Positions 24,202 through 33,200 of a stretch of 64,000 bases of DNA are shown in pieces. The stretch lies in contig OX419338.1 of assembly GCA_948470475.1 (NCBI GenBank), positions 10,403,247 to 10,467,246 on the forward strand. Reading direction: 5' to 3'. How positions within the stretch are numbered: the first letter of the stretch is position 1; every line of letters starts with the position of its first letter. The notes beneath the pieces were generated by a model, which was given only the letters and a program-made list of their open reading frames with translations, was not told the DNA's origin and searched no databases. A program made the translations under genes and the position numbers. This DNA comes from Galaxea fascicularis (taxonomy: Eukaryota; Cnidaria; Anthozoa; Scleractinia; Euphylliidae).

Positions 24202-27200
24202 AGGTCAATTTTGGGTTCATATGTTCATATGTTCGCGCATGTTGCCCCGATGTTTCCACGCTTAGCTAGCAGAGCAAACATTGTTGCGGCAACAGTTGGA
24301 ACTCGCGCATGTCGCCACGATGTTTCCCCGTTTAGCCACCAGAGGAAACATTGTTGCGGCAATAAAAAATGTTTCTGAACTCCCTCGATCAGAAACATTT
24401 TTTGTTGCCGCAACAATGTTTCCTAGTTAAACCAGGCCATTAATATAACTGGTCGCTCAATCAACAGGCTTACAAAGAGAAAGTCTACGGAAACAAGTAT
24501 GTTTGGATGATAGTTGGCTGGTATAACGATGACTGGTGGATAAAAGAAGACGTGGATTGCGAGGGAAAGGAATTGATAGAAGCTGCTGCAAACCTGATAG
24601 AAACTCTTCCATTGCCACTCAGCGCATCGAAAGAGCCCACCATATCCAGTAGGGTAGGTCACAGTAATTAAATCTCTGAAAAGTGTGTTTGTCGCAAGTC
24701 AAATACACCAGATAAAGTTAGTTCTGACGTTTGAGTACCCACTGTGAAACAAACCCCCGACCCTGCTGGTTGGCGATCAAACCACTCCACAACTGAGCTT
24801 TGGGTGACTTATGGTGAGCAACGTCGTAGGATTGTTGTTCAGGTCCTGATGGAATTCCTTCAAGCGACGTAAATTACTATATACATTAAAAGTGGACCCA
24901 TGGTGAGGAAAGCGAGAATTGGACCAATAAACATTTGCACAGTTACAGACAAGACGAGCTCGAGTAAAATTGTATGGCATTATTATTCATTAGCAACGCG
25001 GATTCCATATTCGTCATATATCATGTAATATATAAGACGGGATTTAACACCTTGGAACAGGGAGAGGTGGGGGGAGGGAGGGTAGGGTGGCTCCCCTGGA
25101 GTATAAAGACGATTATCATCGCCCCCTTGTCGTACATTGTTGTTCTCTTGACTTCCAATATTCTCTCAATGTTCGGTCTTCAGACTGCTTTACAGCTGAA
25201 GGCTGAGTACGAAGAGCGTCTTCGAAGTGAAAACTACACTTACAACAGTTACGCCGCCTTCACTTATGATGCAGTCTGGAGTGTGGCTCTGATGCTAAAC
25301 AAATGTATTCCTTTGTTGCGAAAAAAGAACAAAACCTTGGAAAATATGAGCTATAAAGATGCAGAAGGGGCAAAAATCATGAGGGATATCCTATTTCGCA
25401 CAGATTTCGCGGGCATGTCGGTATGTACATTAGCGGAAACATTTTATTTTTATTTTTTAGTTTAATGTGGTTCTCATAACAGAAAACAGTCCAAATTTTC
25501 ACGTAAGAAGTACTATTACATTAATTAAGGAGTGAGGCAAGGCAAAGATAAGACCAGGTTGCTGACACGAAAGAGTTACACACATTTGAACTAGCTGACC
25601 AGAGAGGATAAATGATATTTAACAAGTATTAAATAAAGGGCGCGTTTTTTTTATTCACAATTCTGGAATGAGAATGGCCAGAATGGAAAATGCGCGCGTT
25701 TTTCTATTCCGCATTCCTATTCCGGAATGGACAGAACGCCATTCGATCCATTCTGCTCCCTGGGGCAGAATGAACAGAATGCTGCGAATGAAAATCCAAG
25801 CATTCCGTATCAACCATTCTTATTCCAGAACTGTGGATAAAAAAAACGCGCCCAAAGTTAAGGTATAGTTAGCCATGTGACTGGAGAGCAGCCTGTCTCG
25901 TTTGGATGCCGGTGTGATTTCTTTAATAGGAAGCTTAAGCAACGAGGACGGCAACGGCAAAGAGAACGCCACAAAACCATAGGTTGACGAGCAAAAACAA
26001 TCGCTCTGCACGTGCGTTTACATTTTGGTGCATTTCTCTCCCGTCCTTTGCAGAAAAACAACGTGAAATTACCAAATTTCATGTTTTTCGAGAGAACGTG
26101 AACGCATGACGGCAAATTTGTTTTCTTTTTCCTTACTTTGATGCTCTTTCATTGTAATTTAGTCCCTGGATAGTTCGCCAGCATTTCCAAGTCAAACAAA
26201 TTGGAATAATCACGAGAAAGGTGCAAAAACGAGAGGTTACATTTTGAAATGACATTTTCATTACCGTCGCCGTCGTCGGTTGCTTAAGTTCCCTAATAAC
26301 CAGCGGAGCCGCTGGTTACCAGCTCGCGAGTGAGGTTGAAATGATTTAGTTCGGCATTCTTTTTGTCCTGGTGACTACAAATTGAAAGTGCGCGTAACAA
26401 AAAAAAAAAAAAAAAAATCAAACAATCCTCCGAACTTGGTAACGCCAACAACTCTATGTCCGAGTTGCGAGATGTTTTAATGGCGCATGTCCGCTTACAC
26501 CCGTGTTGGTATCCCGTTCATTGTTTGCAAAACATTTGGTGGTACGACTGCTATACTGATAATCAAACCAGTTTGCCTTTTTTAAAAAAAGCGCACTTGT
26601 CACGTGTCAACTTAATTCATTCGCGTTGCTCTTTTTTGCTTCATTAGAGTTTCTAATTCAACTTTGCCATTGTTGTAACTAAACGTCTACAGGGCCACGT
26701 AAAATTTGATCAAAAGGGAAACAGAGAAACCCTCGTGCAGATTACTCAAAACAGACGTAAGTAAACGAAGATTCATTTACTCACAATATACTGTGATGTA
26801 TGATACACAACGATACCAATGAGACATCTTTTTGAATTATCAACACATAACTTTGCGCATTTTGTATGCAGTTCTTTCGCCATTGACTTTGGGGAATTCT
26901 AATGAATTCGGTTAATTTTCGTTTGAAAACGCATACTTTTTTAATCTGTTTTTGTCCACACTAATGCGATCGAAAACGGAGGTGTGACTGCGAAAACGTT
27001 CTCCAGAGTGAAGGTTCTTGAAAACGGAGGTTCAATGGGAGGTTCAGCGTATTCGTGTGGAAGGGCGAAAACGGAGGTTTTCGAAAAACACTTACGTGAC
27101 TGCTCATTGACATGTCCCGGCAGGAATGGCGTTTTGCATCGTGGAGTCATTCCCAAGCATGCGTAGTGCAGAGAAAGTACTGTCGAGCAAAACCTGGTGA

Positions 27201-30200
27201 CGAAAACGGACATTTTTTATCCGTTTTCGGTGGTCTAGTGTGGACGGTCGAAAACGCTGTGAAAACGCTAATGTGGACGTAAAAACCACTACTCTTGCGT
27301 TTTCAAGAAACAGAAAATGGAGATTTCGAAAACGCTTTAGTGTGGACGGCGCCATAATCACGATGTACAAGAACATCAAAGGAATAGTGTGAAAAGACGT
27401 TAACCTTTGTGCATTTGTACAGAACCAGAAAAGTTTGATTGCAAATGCTTTCGAGCATTTGATTGTTATTTCATGGCTAACAGACGTTTAATCAGTGACA
27501 TTTTATAATCTTGTCTTCTTTTTAATTCACAAGGTGGCATAAAGAAAGTTGTTGCTACAATTGATGTCCGAGACGGAAAGCTCAACCTTAAAAACGACAG
27601 TTTTGAATGGGAAGGTAACAAAGTTATTTTCTTGGTAAAATTTGTTCGGTATGAGATGTTCGATAGGGAACACTGATATTTCTTGGCGATGCCAAACAAA
27701 GTTATGGTTAACTTTAAATTCCTCAAAAAAGTCGACTTGACTTGTGGCTTGTTCGATTCTCAGTATTTCATTATGGAGTGTTTAGCACCGACCTGTGAGT
27801 GTCATTTTTCGACTGAACAATGTATTTTGCAGATGCAAATATTGCAAATCTGGAAAGCCAAAGTGCACGATGCAACCCGAATTTAAAAGAAGTTTCCCAC
27901 ACGGCAAACAAGGAGATCAGTTACTCGAGGAATCTAAGTTGGATGGCTTATAAGTTTGAGGGTTGTATGAGGTCTCAGGGGGTGGAGAGGCACTTTGGAT
28001 GCCGCCGTCGTACATTTTAACACTTGCTGAAAACGGTTTTATTGGCACGTGGCGTTTCATTGGCTGGACGCCGTACGCCTCCTTGTGGCATGAAACCAAG
28101 ATACTTTTTGATTTATATGATAAATATAATACCAAATATAATACCATAATAATATAATAAATGAATACCGATATCATCTTGTCAAAAGCCAACGGGTTTG
28201 CCTTCGACCGTTTGGGATTCTTATCATGCTGTGTTTATTTGAATTTCTTGGGATTTAAGAGGAGACTGTAAACTAGCTTGGATTAGCTTAGTACACTCTC
28301 GCTATAAACGTATTTCATTTTTGATTTTATCTTATAGCAAAATATCATATTATATATCATATCATATATGATATATCGCGTACCATGTCACGCCACTTTT
28401 ATTTATTTTTATTTATTCCTCCAATTCCTAGCTGATACATAGTTATGCAAATATAACTGTGAAAAGTAATATAGTAACAGGTAAAGATTTACAAAGGAAA
28501 AAAGAAAAAAAAATCGAAATAACAACACATTAAATTGAATTACATATCATGTCATGTCATTGTGCATGTCATGTCAAATCATGTTAAGCCATGCAATACC
28601 ATATGGTATCATATTTTTCTGACAGGGGGACGTGTACCCGTAGATGGTGTCACTATAATTCATAAGCTATACCAGGATGCTCCGAAGACAACCATTACAT
28701 TCTACGTGCTTTCCTGTCTGGGAATGTTCTTTTGCTTGTATTGTCTACTGCTCAACTTCATTTACCGAAAACACAAGTAAGTAACTTCAGAGGTGACCAG
28801 GTGAAAAATTATAGCCTATTGATATTTTTGAACGTATACATGATTTCTCTGTGATTATTTTTTGCTTAATTACAGGCGCTTTTAAAATTATTGTGGTTAT
28901 TTCGGTAAAATGTCAATGTACTGTGTACTGAACTATGTATGTTCGTTGCTGGCCTGCCCAGCATTTAGTCCATTCTGCATATGGGTAGAATCATCCATCT
29001 ATCTATCTATTTGCCGAAGAGGATAAATTATGAATATACACTTTTTCGAAGTTGTTATCAAATTAGTCAACTGCGTTTCTTTAATTTTAATCTGATCGTC
29101 CAAAGCACAAAGTCACAGGATTTAGATTTCAGCACGTTTTACCCCAGATTTACTAATGCCCCATTGAATCTCGAAAACCACAAAGGCATACGGGTCATTT
29201 TCATTCTACTCTTATGTTTTATGCCTCACATCATACACTTTTCTTTAAGTAACCGCTCTGTAGCTTTTTTATTGATAAAAGTCACATTTTTCTCTGTAGA
29301 TTTATAAGAATGTCATCTCCGAAGTTCAACAATATTACAGTGGTGGGATGTTTATTGTGTTATGTAGAAGTTTTCGTGTCAGTTTACAGCAGCTCTGCCT
29401 CAGCACCACACGATCCTTCATTCTGTTATGTAAGATTCTGTTCTTAGTTTCAAGCTAAGCTCCACTTGAAATTATTACTATTATTATTGTTGTTATCATT
29501 AATACCAAGGCGACATCTTTCGTTGAGTTTTATAGTAATACCAACTGGGACAAGAAAAATAATCTTAATGTTGAATGACTTTTTTTCATATCAGTTGTTT
29601 CGAATGGCGCTCGCAAATATTTGTCGCAAAGTAGGTTACTCAGGGAGGGGGGGGGGGGGAGTGGGAGGGAGTAACTGTTTTGCTTCTGGCAGTTTTTAAT
29701 GAGACTTACCTGGATTTTTTTTTACAACTTCAGCATGTACTGCTCGTCTCTAACCGAAGAGCATGAAAAGGGATTATGAGTGGGGAAGGGGAAGTTGGCT
29801 TAGAGTAAGATGAACGTTCATGTTGGAAATTAGTTCACAAACGAAACTCACCGTTTACTACACACTTTAGATTAGTGCCTGTCTGCTGTCCACCGGTTTC
29901 ACCTTGGCCTTTGGTGGGATTTTCGTCAAGACCTGGAGAGTGTACAAAATTTTTACAAACAACCAGATGAAGAGAGAGGTATGAAATGAATAAAATTCAC
30001 CATATTGTGAGGAAGGGGGTAACTAGTATTTTATTTGTAAAGACCCCTTTCGTAGAATGAAGCTTTTTTTCAGTTCTCGCTTCAGGAGAAAAAAGCAATC
30101 AGATCATGTAAAATATAACGCGCATTTTTGGTTGTTTTTAGATCGGCAAACTGAGTAACAGGAGCCTTTTTCTTCGACTCTGCGGCTGTTGGTTTATTGA

Positions 30201-33200
30201 CGCAATTATTTTGTCAACTTGGGCAGCTATTGATCCGATGACGTTTGAACTTCAGCTAATCGATGAAAAGGTAAATAATTCACTGTGTCTCTCCAATCCA
30301 AATGTGTGTGAGTGGCTTTGAAAGATATACATATATTGAATTTCGCGATATAGAAATAATAAAATTATTAAAATTATTAGATCAGGTGAAGCCGAATCGA
30401 CTGGCTAGTGAAAAATGAAATTAATTGCTTCCTAGAAAGGTCTTAAATTCCTTGCTTTAGTCAGTGATTGCATTTTCAGGTTCCTTGCACCAATAGGAGG
30501 CTAGGCACGCTAAAGGCTTTTGCAAATGGAGGAAGGCGAAAAAGAAACGGCAATAAAATATATTATAACCAGAGTGCTGCATGCTGCACCGAGCGAAAGA
30601 GAACGAGACCCAATGCACTTTAACCTGAGTCAGCTCATACTCTGTCGTTGCAGGAAGAACTTTCAATTTATCATTAGCTGGTGCGAAAAAGGCCACACCC
30701 TTGCAACCACATCTTGCATCTTTCTTAATTCTTGGCAAGTTGCGAGAAACAGTGCAAACGTTCAGAAATACGGATGCTTGTGTGTTCGGTTCCGCATCAG
30801 TGTGATCACATATTCAAAGGCCAAACTGTGAGAAATGTTTTGAATTGCAAATGAAGGTTGGTTCTTAATTAAACGAGGAAAACAAACCCCTTGCACAAAT
30901 CAAAAATGTCAAATGATGATTCATGTTGTTAAGACTAAATTAACAGATTGCTCATCACACCCAAAAGCCTTTTTTCTCGGTTTTTTTTTCAATTGTTCTT
31001 GTCGGTTGGTATCATGAAAGTTCCGGGACACTAAGATGATTAGGGTTGGTCCCCAACGTGTAGTATAGAGTATGGGTCGAGTAATACGCTGAAAACGAAC
31101 GACCTTAGTCTTAGCCATTTTCAATTCCAAGAATAACGTATACCGGCGAATTTGCATTAAAGTGAAAACCGTAAAGTTCGCAGAACTTACAAAATTACTA
31201 ACTGGAGCCAACAAATACTTCCGCGAGGATGGAGTCGGACTGCTTGCTGAGTCTGTCCGGTGCTCAGTTTTTTTTCTGGTATTTTCTTAGGATCTTTTAC
31301 TGTTCATGTGAGGAATATTGATGAAAGCCAAGATTTTGTGCTGTGGATGGACATTTTCGCTTCCCAGCCAAAAATATTTTTTCTTGAAGGCTGACGACCT
31401 CAATGCGCGTACATTCCTTTAGTCATCAACGCTACAACTCTGTCGAATTATTGACATCTCAATCTTTTTTCAGAGTGACAACTTTGATGGAGACGTCATC
31501 GAAGACCTCCAATATTATCAGTGTACCTCCAGACATCAAACAGCCTGGGTAATGTCCATCTGTGGCTTGAAAGGGATTTTGCTTCTGTTTGGTGTGTTTC
31601 TCGCCTGGGAAACGAGAAACGTTCATTACCCCGCCCTGAACGATTCCAAGAACATTGGACTGGCGGTGTATAACGTTTTCATGTTCTCTTGTTTGGCGCT
31701 TGTGGTAGAATTCGTGGTTACCTACCCTCCGCTTAAGATGCTTGTTGGAAGGTCCGTCACATTCGTGGGAACCACGTCTACGATTTGTCTTCTGTTTGTT
31801 CCAAAGGTGAGAACAATTCCGACCTCCGTAAAGACTTTTTGAAAGATGTTGTTATTAATGCTGTCATTCGTATACCCGGATGCCTTTTTGCCAAGTCGTC
31901 TTATCACTGAAGGGCAAAATTACTGAACGCTTATTGGCTGAGACAGAGGGCAATTTTTTTCTTAATCAAGTGCATTTTTAGTAATCAAGGGGCCCGATCA
32001 CTATGTTTTTTGTAAATCAGTTCAAATAAACTTGACAATTCATTTGAAACGAAATTTGTTGATTTTGGCCAGGAATTTGGTTAAATAATTGAATCGATCC
32101 GTTGGTTAGATTTGTTTGAAATTTGTAGTCGCATTAAGCGGGCTTCCAATGAAATGAATAAACCGTATGTACGATTCCCTAATTAATTTTGCCATTTAAG
32201 TGATAAACAAGTAATCGCATATTTCCTCGTAAAATTAAGCATTAATTATCACTTGTGTTTTCAGAAGTTGCCGAAATTGCCCGGCAAGTTCTGAAAACAC
32301 AAGTGATGATTAATCCTTAATTTTACTCGGCTCCATGCGATAGCCTATACTAAAGGGAGCCGGTCGAACCTACAACCTCAATTTGTACTCAGAAGTGCAC
32401 GTAGATTACAAGGGAACGAAAAAATTGCAGTACTCAGTATGTTTGGAAAACCACACGGAGAACGCAACTTAGGACGTGGCCAACGGGTGCACATACAACC
32501 CATTGCATATTCAGATGGGCTAAGATTAGCATTATATATGTTGTGCTGCGTAGCACTATGAACACATACAAGTGGTGGAACAGAGAATTAACTCTGAAGT
32601 GTAAATTAAAGTGCTAGAGAAACCCATGAAAAACCCACTCGGCGTTAGCCCTAGTAAAGGGTATCAGGGAACCACACGAGGCAAAGAAAAAATTCTTATG
32701 ACCTCGGTGGGAATCGAACCCACGACCTCCGGATTAGATCTACCGTTGCTCTGCCGACTAAGCTACGAGGTCGGAGGTTTCTCTAGCACTTTAATTTACA
32801 CTGCAGAGTTAATTCTCTGTTTCACCACTTGTGTTCATAGTGCTACGCGGCACAACATATATATGTACCCTTACTTTCTCTTCGCCACGATTCACCACCT
32901 TAATCGTCCCCGACTTTCTCTGTCCGACCTCGTAGCTTAGTCGGCAGAGCAACGGTAGATCTAATCCGGAGGTCGTGGGTTCGATTCCCACCGAGGTCAT
33001 AAGAATTTTTTCTTTGCCTCGTGTGGTTCCCTGATACCCTTTACTAGGGCTAACGCCCAGTGGGTTTTTCATGGGTTTCTCTAGCACTTTAATTTAGACT
33101 GCAGAGTTAATTCTCTGTTTCACCACTTAAGATTGGCATTAGTTCTCTTGCGAAAGAGACTACTGAGGCAATCGTTATGTCCGCTTGTGGGTTTCTTTTC

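Noticed and set aside
32921..33000. tRNA-Arg gene
   Set aside because: The D and T arms look good but the anticodon arm cannot form a 5 bp stem with a 7 nt loop.
32611..33087. Two protein frames sharing an identical 55-residue start
   Set aside because: They are translations of inverted SINE copies including the tRNA head.
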